Shown in pieces: positions 41,267 through 51,560 of a DNA stretch of 64,000 nt (its first letter is position 1; each line of letters opens with the position of its first letter). The translations under genes and the position numbers were made by a program. Below the pieces are notes generated by a model that saw only the letters and a list, made by a program, of their open reading frames with translations, ran no database searches and was not told where the DNA came from. Source of the stretch: Carpediemonas membranifera (Eukaryota; Fornicata); assembly GCA_019828565.1 (NCBI GenBank), contig JAHDYR010000038.1, forward strand, positions 124,001 to 188,000, given 5' to 3'.

Positions 41267-43839
41267 ATGAGCTCTATAACCGATAAGCTGCAGGAGATCG
41301 ATCAAATAACCTCCAACAGCGATGCAGAATACCCAGCTATGCTCGTTGAAGAGAGTATTCACATTCTGCCCTCCGTGAACCTCCAAACGTTCCCTTCTTC
41401 CCAGCGGAAGCGCCTCGCGTACCGAATTTGGAATAATTCCGTTATACGAGGCCAGAATGGCAAAGATGCATCATCCGAGCTTGATCGTATGTCCTACACT
41501 CCCTTTCTCACCCAGTCCGTATCCTTTCCGCCCGGCTGCTCCATTCGGCCCTCCAGCCCTCTGACCCGGCCGAAGAATGGCTCAACCTGACCAAGTTCTA
41601 CGGTAAGATCGGCCACTTCGTCGCTCAGAGTGGAAACCACGACGCCGCTCTCCAACATCTGAGCGTAGCCCTCGAGACCTTCGAAACTGCCGCCCAGCAT
41701 GGCGCCCCAGAGCGTGCAGCGACCAACGCCCTCTTCTCAACGCTCTGCTGGCGGGCCGAGTCCCTCTGGCGCCTTGACCGCATGTCGGAGGTCAAGCCCG
41801 TTGTCGCCCGACTCCGCGAACTTCTCCCCATCATCCCCCAAGAGACCGCATTCCTCGGCGGACTGTGCTACAACCTCGCCGTCTTCCTCCACAACAAGAC
41901 AGACTTCGGTCAGGCGTCGTTCTGGTTCAACGAGTCTCTGTCCATTTACCGCTTGGACCAACAGGCTCACTCGGCCCATATAGCGCGGACTCTGCGATTC
42001 CTGGCAGCGTCACTTGTAGCCCACGGAGCTGCAGACAAGGCGGTGGAGGCTGCGCGCCAGTCACTAGCGGTGGAGGACGCCCCCTCGACCAGGTTCGTCC
42101 TCCTCAAGGCCCTGGTGGCTGCAGGAGATGTGGAAAGCGCGAAGACAGTGATGGACCAGCTCATTGCCCCCGGTGCGGCCACGAACGTCGCCATGGCCGC
42201 TCTTCAGGTGGTCGCGGACGCAGGCCTCTCCGACGTTTCCCAGCACGGCCTCGCCAGGGCCACCGAACTCTTCCCCGGCGATCCCCTCGTCATCGCTGCC
42301 CAGATCCGTCAGCTCGAGCTCCTCCTATCTTCAGAGGCGGACCCCCCGCCCGCCGCCACGACCCTGGCCTCGACCCTCGTCGCCATGCACGACAAGACCC
42401 GCCTCTCCCTCACCATCCGGCCCCATGTACACGCCATACTTTGGAATACAGCGCTCGCTGCCCGGGGGCGTGGGTCGACCTCCGTCGCCAGGACTTGGGC
42501 GGAGTGGGCTGAGAGGTTCGCTGCTACAGACGCCGCGTCGAGGGCTAGGGCTCTGCTGCTCGTGGCCGACTGCATGGCGGAGGATAGGGCGCTTGATGCG
42601 GCCCTCACCAAGGCACAGGAGGCGGCTAAAGTGCACTTTTCCATCCATGCGGCATACACTGTCTTCCGGATCCTGCTGGCAATGGAGCGGCCTAGTGCTG
42701 CCACTGCTGCCCTATCTGAGCTCCAGCAGTCCGAGGGCTTCGAGCCAGGGTTCCTCGCCGTCTGCGCACAAGATGCTTATGAGAAAGGCCTCGCAGCCAC
42801 GGCCACCGCCGCCCTCGAGGCCTTGGCCAAGCTCGACCCTGCCGCCGGCGCCCACGTCCTTCCCAACCTCGTCAAGCTCGCTGCCCTTGCGGAGCCCCCC
42901 GACCTCGACCTGCTCGCCAAGTACCTAGCGATGGCTGTCAGTCAAGTGAGGAGCGGCGCCATCGGGGCAGAGGACGGTGAGTTCTTCCGAAGAGTCGCGT
43001 GGAATAACGCGCTTGAGGCTGCTAAGGCTGGAAAGCGGGCGGCAGCGGCCACCCTGCTCGTGGCCTCAGCGGAGCTCGCGGCGCTGGACCCGGACGGCGA
43101 CACTGGCGACGTTCTCGCGTCGAGAGTCAGGGCGCTGCTCATGGCAGCAGGCGCAGCTTACGGTGAGGGTGGACCTGCTCTCGAGGGAGAGGCCGCCGCT
43201 AAGACCATGGAGCTCCTTACCGCTGCGTACAGCAGAGCGGTTGAAGTCATGCCGCTCCGACTTTCGCTTTCCATGGTGAGCACCTACCACGTCAGCTGCT
43301 TCCAGCATGCCATGGCGACGGACCGGGAGAGAGTGGAGGCCGTCATCGCCCAGGCTGCCGCACAGGTGCCAGACGTTGCCCCGTGCCCCTCAGAGGTGCT
43401 GGCGTTGATCGCGAACGACTGCTTCACTGCCGGGCTATTTGGCCAGTGCGTCGTCGCATGCAAGGCACTCATCGCCCGACCGCCCGCGGAGACGCGATTC
43501 TTGCTGCCTCGCGCCGTTCGCATGGCCATAGAAGCGATGGAAGCGATGCATGTCTCCCGCCGCGAGCTGCTGCCTTTGTACACCGAGGCTGCATCGCTCA
43601 TTCAGTCAGCCGGCACGCACTACATCCCGATAGAGCGCTACTGGGTGCTCGTGTCGTGTTGGAATAACGCCGTGGATGCTCACAGGATGAGTGAGATTGA
43701 GCTGGCAGAGAAGCTCATGGCGGCGGCGGTGGGGTTGCTCGACACGGTCGACAATGAAATGTGCCCGGAACAGCGGCGGCGAGAGCTCAAGGCGGCGTAC
43801 GATAACGTGTTGCAGGCCGTCAGCGACATCGCCATGTAA
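41267..43839 (+). CDS. TPR protein, SPO22/ZIP4/TEX11-like, two exons
   Basis: The 847-residue helical-repeat protein is built from exon 1 (41267-41486) and exon 2 (41516-43839), joined through a 29-nt intron (GTATGT...TCTCACCCAG) that converts ...SSELD into DLRILSARLLHSAL in phase. The N-terminal third carries TPR-like units (KIGHFVAQSGNHDAALQHLSVALETF; GGLCYNLAVFLHNKTDFGQASFWFNESLSIY), and later units repeat the A-L-x-A pattern to the C-terminus. The YNLAVFL(H)N...A-S-x-WF-x-x-S-L arrangement recalls the SPO22/ZIP4/TEX11 family, which organises meiotic crossover proteins. That assignment is tentative, as other TPR families share the helix pattern. The ATG at 41267 is the first in frame. Confidence 0.62.
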
Positions 43840-43965
43840 TTCGGGAGAGAGCGTCAGATAAATGCGTGTTTTATAATGAACGTCGTAACAAGGAGCCGAC
43901 ACTTCAATCAGTACAATCACCAAATAAAAATAACCATTTCATCTTTAATTTACAGCCGGCCTCCC

Positions 43966-45411
43966 TTATTGCCTCAGTCGGGGCGTGTCCCAGGTCACCT
44001 CGACATTCCAGTCAACCTTGTGGTCACACTCAATCTTACCCGTATCTAAGTCAATCTTCACCGGCACGTCACGAGGGAACTCCCAGATCGAGGGCCGGAA
44101 CCCTCTCTCAAGTAGGATATCCATGATGAGCTCAGCCTTCTCAGCGCTGACGTCCTCGCCTTGCAACACCATGCGGAGATGACCGGTCGGCGCATGCTGC
44201 AATATCATCGGCACAATTTGAGATTCGATGATCTCAACCGCTGCTCTGAGTGTGGAGGCAGAGTGAAGCATGGCGTCGTCGAGACGGCCGGTGAGCTTCT
44301 GCCTGACGTGGTTGGTGAGGGAGACCGCCTTGGGAATGTGTCTAATGGCGTTGTGAGTCTCAGGTTCGAGCTCCAGGCTCGACTGGTACTTCATCTCCTC
44401 CTCAATCCTGTTTTGTACGCATGCAATACTTTCACCGGCGTCCACAAAGTGATAATGGAAGCTATTCTTGAGACTCTCGAGGGCGGCAAGAGTTTCTTGC
44501 TCGTAGACGCGATATCTTTTCCGGCAAGATTCATCGTCTAGATCGGTCGGCCGGACCTCTCTTAGCGGTCCTGATAACTGCCCCAGGCGAATCTTGGCGT
44601 TTTCCTCGATAGCCTTCTCCCCACGTGACATTTGACGGAAAACTGAGACATGCTCGTTCACTGCGAGGCAAACGATGCGGAACGTGGGCTTGCGACTGTG
44701 TTCGTTCTTGCTCCGCTTGAAATGCTGGTCAAGGATGAAGTCGTAGAGGAGACGGACGACCTCGGCCTGGGCAGGTGTTCTGGGGAAGCCATCGACAACA
44801 CATCCCTCGTGGTATTCGGCCTTGAGCAGCTCTTCGAAGAGAAGCTTGACTGCTGCTCTGTCATCGATCAAATAACCCTTGTTGATTAAAGCACGCATCT
44901 CGGGTGTCTTGAACAGATCCGACATAATGATGGGCGGCGCGGTGATGCCACGGAGCTTGCATATGAAGGGCGTGTTGGTGCCCTTACCCGCTCCAGGGGC
45001 GCCGCCGAGCCACATGATCTCGCGGGGAAATCTAAGATCGGATACAGCCCGCTCGGCAATAATCTCGTCGAGGATCTCCTATAGTAAGCTGGTACGGTGC
45101 AGTGGCGTGGTACGAACGTGGAACATGATGATGGTGGTGTCGCTACAGTGGGCCCCGGCGGGACTCGTTCCAAAAGTGGGGATGTGGCTGCGATAGTCCT
45201 TGTGGAGCTGCTCAGCAACCTCCTTGCGATCCTTGTCGATTATATCGGAAAGACAACGGCTGAAGGCTGGAACGCTGGAGGAAAGCGAGTTCTGGAGGCA
45301 TGCAGAAATGCTGCTGGAAGGAAGAATGTTTCGGACGCCGGAAAGAGCATGCATGGAGTTAAATCCACCTACAGGGAATAGGCTGGTTTTAAGGAGGGCA
45401 GAGAGCATTTC
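43966..45411 (-). CDS. Adenylate/nucleoside monophosphate kinase with extensions, two exons
   Basis: The 468-residue protein has an adenylate-kinase core that phosphorylates a nucleoside monophosphate with ATP. LRFPREIMWLGGAPGAGKGT holds the P-loop, PPIIMSDLFKTPEMRALINKGYLIDD the NMP-binding arm, GCVVDGFPRTPAQAE the D-G-F-P-R-T signature, and YRVYEQETLAAL a following helix. The LID is short. An N-terminal extension (98 residues, exon 1, 45118-45411) is Ser/Leu-rich and could be an organelle-targeting region. It joins through a 39-nt intron (45079-45117, GTTCGT...TTACTATAG) to EILDEIIAERAVSDLRFP, whose sequence matches plant-type adenylate-kinase-like proteins. About 110 residues after the kinase core (QGEDVSAEKAELIMDILLE...) form an unassigned C-terminal domain. 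The start is ATG 45411; a longer frame upstream has only TTG. Confidence 0.85.
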
Positions 45412-45822
45412 AAGAGTTGCCGACAGCACAACACTGTTGTGTTGATCAAATCAGAATTTGAGTGATCTGGACGAGATCGGGCCACATCCACGGTCGGACC
45501 CCCAAAGTGGCATACATGCCGCCCTCAGACCGAATCTTGTTTTGTATCAATCCATATCAAATCGTTTCGTCGCCAGATTGCAGACAGCATCAGATATACT
45601 CGGGACGCGAGCCCCAAGTTGGTGCATCTGGCATACTATATCAGCCTCTGAGTGTGCTCAGCCGCATCTGGAGATGGACTTCTCGCATGGGCTTGGTCTA
45701 GCATATCCAAAAATCAACCTTGGGATCTTGTTGGCTCATAGACTTACCACATAACCTCGTGACCGCCAGTCAGTTAGCCCTGGACGTTTACATAGGCTCG
45801 CGCAAACATAATTTGCTGGTGC
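45412..45822. other. Intergenic, about 410 bp
   Basis: This stretch between the kinase gene start and the superoxide dismutase stop (both minus strand) holds the kinase promoter and the SOD 3' region. No coding frame, RNA gene or repeat is evident. Confidence 0.45.
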
Positions 45823-46541
45823 TTACTGGTACTTGGCGAACTCCGCGCTGACGAAGTTCCAGTTGGCGAGGTGGTGGCAGAACGTCTTGATCCAGCCAGG
45901 GCGGTCGGACGTCCAGTGGAGCTATGTAAATTATGTAAATGGGGGGTACACACGTAGTAGGCGTGCTCCCACACATCGATGGTGAGGAGAGGCTTGAACT
46001 TGCCCTCGTTGATGGGGGTCGCCTGGTTGAGCGTCTTCATGATCGACAGCTTCTTGGTGGCGGGGTCGACAACGAGCCAGGCCCAGCCGGAGCCGAACTG
46101 CGTGGCAGCGGCGTTGGAGAACTCCTCGATGAACTTCTCGAACGAACCGAAATCACGGTCGATCGCGGCCTTGAGGGGGGCGCTCATCTCGCCGCGCTGG
46201 CTCTCAGGCTGTGTTAGTATTGTGTGTTGAAATCGCCGCTGCCTCTACTCTGGGGCCAGAAAGGGGCTCGGCGGGGAACGAACGGCCATGCACTTCCAGA
46301 AGAAGGTGTGGTTCCAGGCGCCGCCACCGTTGTTGGCAACAAACTGGCGCTTGGCTTCGGGAACCTCGTCGAGGTGGCCGAGGACGTACTCGAGGTCCTT
46401 GTCGATGCCAACTTCCTTGAAAGCGGCGTTCACCTTCGTGCAGTAAGCGGTGTGGTGCTTGTTGTAGTGAACATCGAGAGTTCTATCGTCGTAGTGGGGC
46501 TCGAGGGACTTGTAGGGAAGAGGGGCTTGTTCGTAGACCAT
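45823..46541 (-). CDS. SOD: Iron/manganese superoxide dismutase, three exons
   Basis: The 203-residue enzyme dismutates superoxide. Exons are 46284-46541, 45954-46208 and 45823-45921. The introns are 46209-46283 (75 nt, GTTCGT...ACTAACACAG) and 45922-45953 (32 nt, GTGTGT...TTTACATAG). Splicing restores WKCMAPES and [14 protein letters not shown]. Metal ligands are His in HYNKHHTAY, His in WNHTFFW, Asp and His in DVWEHAYY. Gly replaces the FeSOD-specific Gln before WNH, and a Gln occurs in LNQATP, where MnSODs carry their active-site Gln. Both point to a Mn or cambialistic type, by family rules. No targeting peptide is seen ([19 protein letters not shown]), so the protein is probably cytosolic. 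The 75-nt intron is the longest in the window. Confidence 0.95.
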
Positions 46542-46826
46542 GTTTTGTCGGTTGATTCGTGATGACACGACTCCATGACTTCAGCCAGAGGTTCGGTCAG
46601 GGGACGGGTCCATGAGATGTTGTTCAAAATAGTGCCGCTACATCGTGGGGAGAGATGAACTATTGGGGCTGCCCGGGTACTTCGCAAACGAACCCAGAAA
46701 GTCTTATGAATTATCGAGAGCGTGGCCTGGGTTCGGTAGGGGGCAGGTGCATTGGGCTCGCTTCTAGTGATCCGCAGTCGACGCTCGGGTCAACATGGTG
46801 AGTAACTTTGAGCAACGACGACAAGA

Positions 46827-47900
46827 ATGCTGAACTCGAAATTCACCGGTCTTTTGGATGAAACCAAGAATGTTATGAAGGTGTTCTCCGCTGTTTACGC
46901 GGAGTACGTCACTAGAGGCGACAACCCCGCCAATGTTCTCAAGATCAAGGAGGACACGCTTGATCTCGGCTCCATGCCGGGCAATTCGATCCTTGTGGGC
47001 ATGCTTGCTGCCCCAATCAACCCTTCAGACGTCAATCAGATCGAGGGCACGTATGGGCTCCAGCCCCCGCTCCCGGCTGTCGCTGGCAACGAGTGCCTTG
47101 GCCTGGTGCTCCGTACTGGCGCCAACTGCACCACGCACAAGCAGAACTCGCTCGTAGTACCCCGCAAGCATGGTCTTGGGACCTGGAGATCCGCTGTTAT
47201 TTGCCCAGAGGACGACTTCTACCCTCTGGCAAGCGTCAAGCCCAGTGAGGTCGATGTCGGGCAGATGAGCACACTTCTTGTCAACCCGTGCACCGCCTAC
47301 CTCATGCTGAAGGAGCTAACACCGCTCAAGGAGGGCGACGTCGTTTCATTCAACGCGGCTTCTTCCCAAGTCTGCCTCCACCTCACACAGCTCTGCAAGC
47401 ACTTCGGGTTCAAGTCTCTGGCAGTGCTTAGAGACGGCAAGGACTTCGAGTATCACAGGGAAAAGCTCGAGAAGTCGGGGGCTACATGGGTCGTGAAGGA
47501 GGGCTACACGTCAGCTGACATCAAGGCCCTGGGCGTACCGCCCGTCGCACTCGCCCTCAACTCGGTCGGCGGCAAGTCTTCTGAGGGCCTGGCTAAGCTT
47601 CTCAGGCCTGAGGGCGTCATGGCTACGTATGGCGGGCTTGGGAAAGAGGCTGTGATCGTGCCCACTCCCAAGCTTCTATTCCATGACATCGTCTCCCGGG
47701 GCTTCTGGCTGACAAAGTGGTTCAAGACCCACCCTGATCGCGTCAGTGAAATTTATGACACTGTGTCGGATCTAATCGTATCTGGCGTGATTAAGGCGGA
47801 TCTGAAATTGATGGATTGGAACAACGGTGAAGGGATGGAAACGGCAGTGACTGAAGCTTACAAGCCTACTAAGCCGGGCAAGACTGTCATGATTATGTGA
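46827..47900 (+). CDS. MECR: Trans-2-enoyl-CoA reductase, MECR/ETR1 type (zinc-free MDR)
   Basis: The 357-residue medium-chain reductase is of the type that saturates trans-2-enoyl thioesters with NADPH, the last step of mitochondrial fatty acid synthesis. Signatures are GMLAAPINPSDVNQIEGTYG, PAVAGNECLG, GLGTWRSAVICPEDDFYPL, STLLVNPCTAYLML and VVSFNAASSQVCLHLTQLC (in place of the usual NGANSAVG). ALNSVGGKSSEGLAKLLRPEGVMATYGG and DIVSRGFWLTKW follow. The Rossmann glycine motif is degenerate (NAASSQVC), which may affect cofactor binding. The N-terminus MLNSKFTGLLDETKNVMKVFSA could be a short targeting peptide for a mitochondrion-related organelle. The start is ATG 46827. Confidence 0.9.
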   Translation: MLNSKFTGLLDETKNVMKVFSAVYAEYVTRGDNPANVLKIKEDTLDLGSMPGNSILVGMLAAPINPSDVNQIEGTYGLQPPLPAVAGNECLGLVLRTGANCTTHKQNSLVVPRKHGLGTWRSAVICPEDDFYPLASVKPSEVDVGQMSTLLVNPCTAYLMLKELTPLKEGDVVSFNAASSQVCLHLTQLCKHFGFKSLAVLRDGKDFEYHREKLEKSGATWVVKEGYTSADIKALGVPPVALALNSVGGKSSEGLAKLLRPEGVMATYGGLGKEAVIVPTPKLLFHDIVSRGFWLTKWFKTHPDRVSEIYDTVSDLIVSGVIKADLKLMDWNNGEGMETAVTEAYKPTKPGKTVMIM

Positions 47901-47949
47901 TTCAATGCGTTAAATTTGTGACTTTTGATCAGTTTCGTGATCCGTCAAG

Positions 47950-49095
47950 ATGGGAAATCCGAAAGAAATCGGCAATCAAAAAAATAAACACGGGTGGGGT
48001 TTAATGTGGAGCAGAGTGGGGCTCCCCTTGGCTCGCCCCTCGCCTTCAGAGTGGAAGCTTCTTGACTCCGCACCTTATGCCATCAACCTCATCATGGGCT
48101 TCACCTTCCTACCTAGCACTCACTGCCACCACAACGGTGGTGTGTTGGGAGACATAGAGACTATTAGCAGCTTTGTGGATCTCGGGGCCTGTCTCGCTTC
48201 ACTGGCGGCGCTAGTTCCCTACGTTGTGCTCTTTCTCCTCCTTGCGGACAAGAAAACGCGCAAACGCCCCTATTTCATCCGTATATACATTCTATCCATC
48301 GTTTGGTCGATCTACGACGTTGCTGACCTTATGCGACATGTCGCACTGATCCTCGTTGAGCACGCCTTTTGCTCCACGTTCAATGACACCATCCCAATGG
48401 GCATCAGCCAGCTTCCCAACATCATAGACTATATTCGAGGCATAGCGTTCTATTTCTGCATCGCCTTCATCGCGACTTCTGCGGGAGTTATGCTCAGGCT
48501 CATCCAGTCCTCTGTCGGCAAGGGTACTGCCCCAAAGGACCCCCGCTACTTCCTCTACATGTGGGAGTGGGTCCTGTGCTCCTGCCTCTGCTTCATTCTC
48601 TTCCTCCTCCACCTCGCCTGTGACACTGGCAGCGGCATTTCCCATTCGCTTGACGCTCCAAACTTCGCCCACGTCATTGACATCCTCGGCCATTCTGTCA
48701 GAATTGCAGTGATGGTGCTCATCGTTATATTCACCGCCAGCTGCTTCATCGCAATGCTCGTGTACTATTTTAGGTACCACCGCATTCTCAAGCCGGTGAC
48801 GGCGGTCCTGCTGGCCATGTTCCTCCTCCCTCTCGCGGTCCAGGCGGTTGCTCTCCTGTTCGATGTGGGCGTGCTGCTGTGTTTCCTCGGAGTCTCGGCT
48901 GTCGAGCTCCTAACCCCAGGCGAGGGCACCACGTTCATCTGGACGTTCCATAGATACGCTAACATCTCGTTTAATCTGACTGATGCCATCACTCTTCTTC
49001 AATTTGCAGTCATTTGCTTCACTCACCTCGTGGCGGTGGGTTACATGCGATGGAAGGACCTGAAGACGGAGAAGGAGATGTATATCGAGCTGTAG
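47950..49095 (+). CDS. Seven-TM membrane protein of unknown family, 381 aa
   Basis: I count seven hydrophobic segments: LGACLASLAALVPYVVLFLLLA, IYILSIVWSIYDVADLM, IAFYFCIAFIATSAGVML, WVLCSCLCFILFLLHLA, IAVMVLIVIFTASCFIAMLV, VTAVLLAMFLLPLAVQAVALL and LLQFAVICFTHLVAVGYM. Charged loops (KKTRKR after TM1, DPR before TM4) suggest an N-out, C-in arrangement. The topology is compatible with a GPCR-like receptor, but I see no class-specific motif (no DRY or NPxxY), so no function is assigned. The N-terminus (MGNPKEIGNQKNKHG) has an MG start that could be myristoylated. The preceding gene's stop is only 49 bp upstream. Confidence 0.72.
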   Translation: MGNPKEIGNQKNKHGWGLMWSRVGLPLARPSPSEWKLLDSAPYAINLIMGFTFLPSTHCHHNGGVLGDIETISSFVDLGACLASLAALVPYVVLFLLLADKKTRKRPYFIRIYILSIVWSIYDVADLMRHVALILVEHAFCSTFNDTIPMGISQLPNIIDYIRGIAFYFCIAFIATSAGVMLRLIQSSVGKGTAPKDPRYFLYMWEWVLCSCLCFILFLLHLACDTGSGISHSLDAPNFAHVIDILGHSVRIAVMVLIVIFTASCFIAMLVYYFRYHRILKPVTAVLLAMFLLPLAVQAVALLFDVGVLLCFLGVSAVELLTPGEGTTFIWTFHRYANISFNLTDAITLLQFAVICFTHLVAVGYMRWKDLKTEKEMYIEL

Positions 49096-49201
49096 AGCGG
49101 TATGGTAGCTGACGTATAAAGTGCGTTGTATTGCTGGGGGATGTTGATTGTGGGATAAGATGGACCGTTTAAAGGAGACGCTAGAGAAAAATGGGGGCTA
49201 C

Positions 49202-49564
49202 TCAGAAGCAGCAGTCGCAGTCGAAGGGGCACAGGGGAGTGTCTCCGCCTCTTCCAAGCTTCAACTCGTCGAAGCTGTAGATTTTGTATCCTTCCTCGGT
49301 CTCGCGACGTTTCTTGTCCTCTGCAGTGACACCGGTGAGGATTTCAAGGGCTTCCTTCTTCTTTTCCTTGTCAATTATCTTCTTCTCCTCCTTCTTCTGC
49401 TTTTCTTCCCTGTCAATCTTCTTCTTTTCCTTCGCCTTCTGGAAAAGATCGTCTATGACATCGCTACGCGCTTTCTTTTTCTCAATCGGAGTCTTAGACG
49501 TCTTATTAATACTCTTTCCCCTCTGAATGGCGCTAGAACCGCCTTTTTTGCCCTTTTCTGCCAT
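49202..49564 (-). CDS. DUF1764-family protein, 120 aa
   Basis: The protein is very Lys/Glu-rich (EKKKARSDVIDDLFQKAKEKKK) and ends in ETEEGYKIYSFDELKLGRGG...CPFDCDCCF. The VIDDLF motif, the (G)YKIY-x-x-x-E-L segment and the C-terminal CPFDCDCCF are the signature of the conserved eukaryotic family DUF1764, whose function is unknown. The Cys cluster probably binds metal. Length is normal. The ATG at 49564 is 18 bp downstream of a GCACTTTAA box on the same strand. The gene converges with the 7-TM gene (106 bp between the stops) and is divergent from the site-2 protease gene. Confidence 0.88.
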   Translation of the reverse strand: MAEKGKKGGSSAIQRGKSINKTSKTPIEKKKARSDVIDDLFQKAKEKKKIDREEKQKKEEKKIIDKEKKKEALEILTGVTAEDKKRRETEEGYKIYSFDELKLGRGGDTPLCPFDCDCCF

Positions 49565-49582
49565 GAACGAATCGGAATGTCC

Positions 49583-49591
49583 TTAAAGTGC
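49583..49591 (-). promoter_or_regulatory. GCACTTTAA box before DUF1764
   Basis: The minus strand reads GTGCACTTTAAGGACATT, ending shortly before the DUF1764 start. It shares 13 bases (GTGCACTTTAAGG) with the copy at 52624. A promoter role is inferred from recurrence. Confidence 0.32.
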
Positions 49592-49762
49592 ACCACCACA
49601 GATCAGCGGCAAGATGGCGAGACATCACGAAAAGTCCGGAAGCTGATGTCTTGTGACCCGGCAGCACAACAACAGGTACTAGCACAACAGATATAGCTAA
49701 CAGAGTCGGTTCTCCCGATGCATTGTCAGCATGTGCAAATCTGACAAAACAATCGCAGAGCC

Positions 49763-51405
49763 ATGTGGAGAGAATGGTCGCTTCTTCTCTCCTTTGTTAT
49801 GGCTATATTCGTAGTAATATGGACGTTTGTGAAGCACTTTGACGTATGTCTCTCATCCTCCTTCTTCTGACACCGGCTGAGACCAAGGGTGTGTTTGGCG
49901 CCTGGCTTGATCGTCACGGCCTTTCTTTCCAGCCATTGAAGATCAAATACACCCGCAAACTCCAGCAATCCGCCCCCGATGCCAAGCTTTCTCTCTTCCA
50001 GCGTGCCCTTGCCCTCCCTTTCGCCCTCCTCGGTCTGGTAGTCCACGCCCTCGTCATGGCCAGCCCTGTGCTCGTGTGGTGGTACATCATACTCTCGTTC
50101 AAAGACAGTGCGAGAGACCGGCCTCTTCTCTACATTCCGAGCGGCGGTGATATAGGCCCAGGAACTCTCCTCGTCTTCTCCGTTGCAGCAGGTGTCATAG
50201 CCCTGATCCTCCACGAGCTGGGCCACTACCTGGCCCTACGGTCTACAGGTGCCCACGCCTCCTCCATCTCCTTGACACTCTGCCCCGCCGGCCCCGTGAT
50301 GTCCGTGGGGGTGCCGCCGACCATCAACACCCGCCCCGTCGCCCAGCAGACACGGGTTATAGCGGCCGGGGTGGGTGTCAACCTTGTCCTTGCCCTGATG
50401 TGCTGGCACGTCCTCCGCTCGCCCACGGCCCTCCCAACACTGCTCTCGCCGCTGTTCACACTCAACGGTGGGGTTACGATCGTCTCAGCCCCAGTAGACA
50501 TGCTCGAGCTTGGCGGGGCTGTCTCTTTCCTCCCTGGCCAAGTTATCACCAGCCTTGGAGCCATGCCGATCATGAGTACCGCGGACCTGCAGGACGCAGT
50601 GAACAAGGTCGCCGACGAAATGGCCGCCCGGGGTGACGTCAGCAGTAGGGCGTTTAGACCAGTGGTGTCTGGTGGTATCTGTGTCCAAGATAAGGAAATC
50701 GTCGCAAAAATTCCGGACGGGTCCCTCATCCCGCTCGATTTACGTGAATACATGCATTTATGGACTAATGACACTGCTGCAGGGGAGTATGAGCATGTTT
50801 TCCTGAGTCCCGGCACAGCGTCGTACACTGAGCTCTGTAACTACAACACAACTTGCATTCGAGTCGCGGGCAGTTTTAATGAGATTTACCGCTGTGTCTA
50901 CCCGCCGCATGTGAACGGTGTATTTATCCCAGTGCACGCGTATACATTAGACTCACGTAACACGAAGGTCCACCACAAGTTTTTTGCCGCCGCAAAGCTG
51001 GACTGTCTTGTTGAAGAGCTTCAAGTTTCTCCCTTCGTATCCAAGTACCATTGGGCGTCTCCCTCAATTGCCCACATTGCTCAGTCAGCCATTGAGCTCT
51101 TTTACATTGCCAACCAGGGCATTACAGTTCTCAACACCCTCCCCCTCTTCCGTGGGACGGACGGCTGGCGTCTTCTCCGTCTCTTGGGAAAGAAATGCAG
51201 GAGCAAGAGTCGTCCATCGACCCAACCCACTGAGAGCAGAGAGGTTGCCCAGGAAATGACGCTCACCGCTGCCCCCCAGCACACTGTAGTCGAGTACGCC
51301 GTCATGTTCCTCCAGCACTTCATCCAGACCGCGGACAGGGTGGGGGCTGCGGTGGTCCTTGTGGCGTCTGCGAGGAGGGGGGCGTGTGAAGCTGGGCTTG
51401 GATGA
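49763..51405 (+). CDS. Site-2 protease (S2P/MBTPS2 family), two exons
   Basis: The 534-residue intramembrane zinc metalloprotease cleaves membrane-tethered regulators after a first luminal cut. Exon 1 (49763-49843) encodes the first TM (MWREWSLLLSFVMAIFVVIWTF) and joins through a 38-nt intron (49844-49881, GTATGT...CGGCTGAG) to TKGVFGAWLDRHGLSFQPLKIKYTR in phase. The active site HELGH is at about residue 138 in a hydrophobic helix (VIALILHELGHYLAL). The second zinc motif VLNTLPLFRGTDGWRLL carries the family N-x-x-P...DG aspartate. A PDZ-like insertion lies between the catalytic helices (VSFLPGQVITSLGAMPIMSTADLQDAV), followed by a Cys-rich lumenal part (CNYNTTCIRV). It resembles the eukaryotic MBTPS2 layout. 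An ATG at 49846 lies inside the intron and is not the start. Confidence 0.9.
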
Positions 51406-51560
51406 ATGAATGGTGATGGCTGTAAAGCAGCTGGTCTCGTTGTGCTGATGTGTTAGTATAGTAGTACGTTGCTAACCATGTCGACGAGTCTTGTCAGCTC
51501 AAGCTCCTTCGTCAACCCAACCTCATCTCAAAACGGAAATTTAAAAAGTCAAAACTCAGC

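Noticed and set aside
49846-49881. ATG at 49846 as the site-2 protease start
   Set aside because: It lies in the 38-nt intron; the upstream exon supplies the expected first TM segment and joins in phase.
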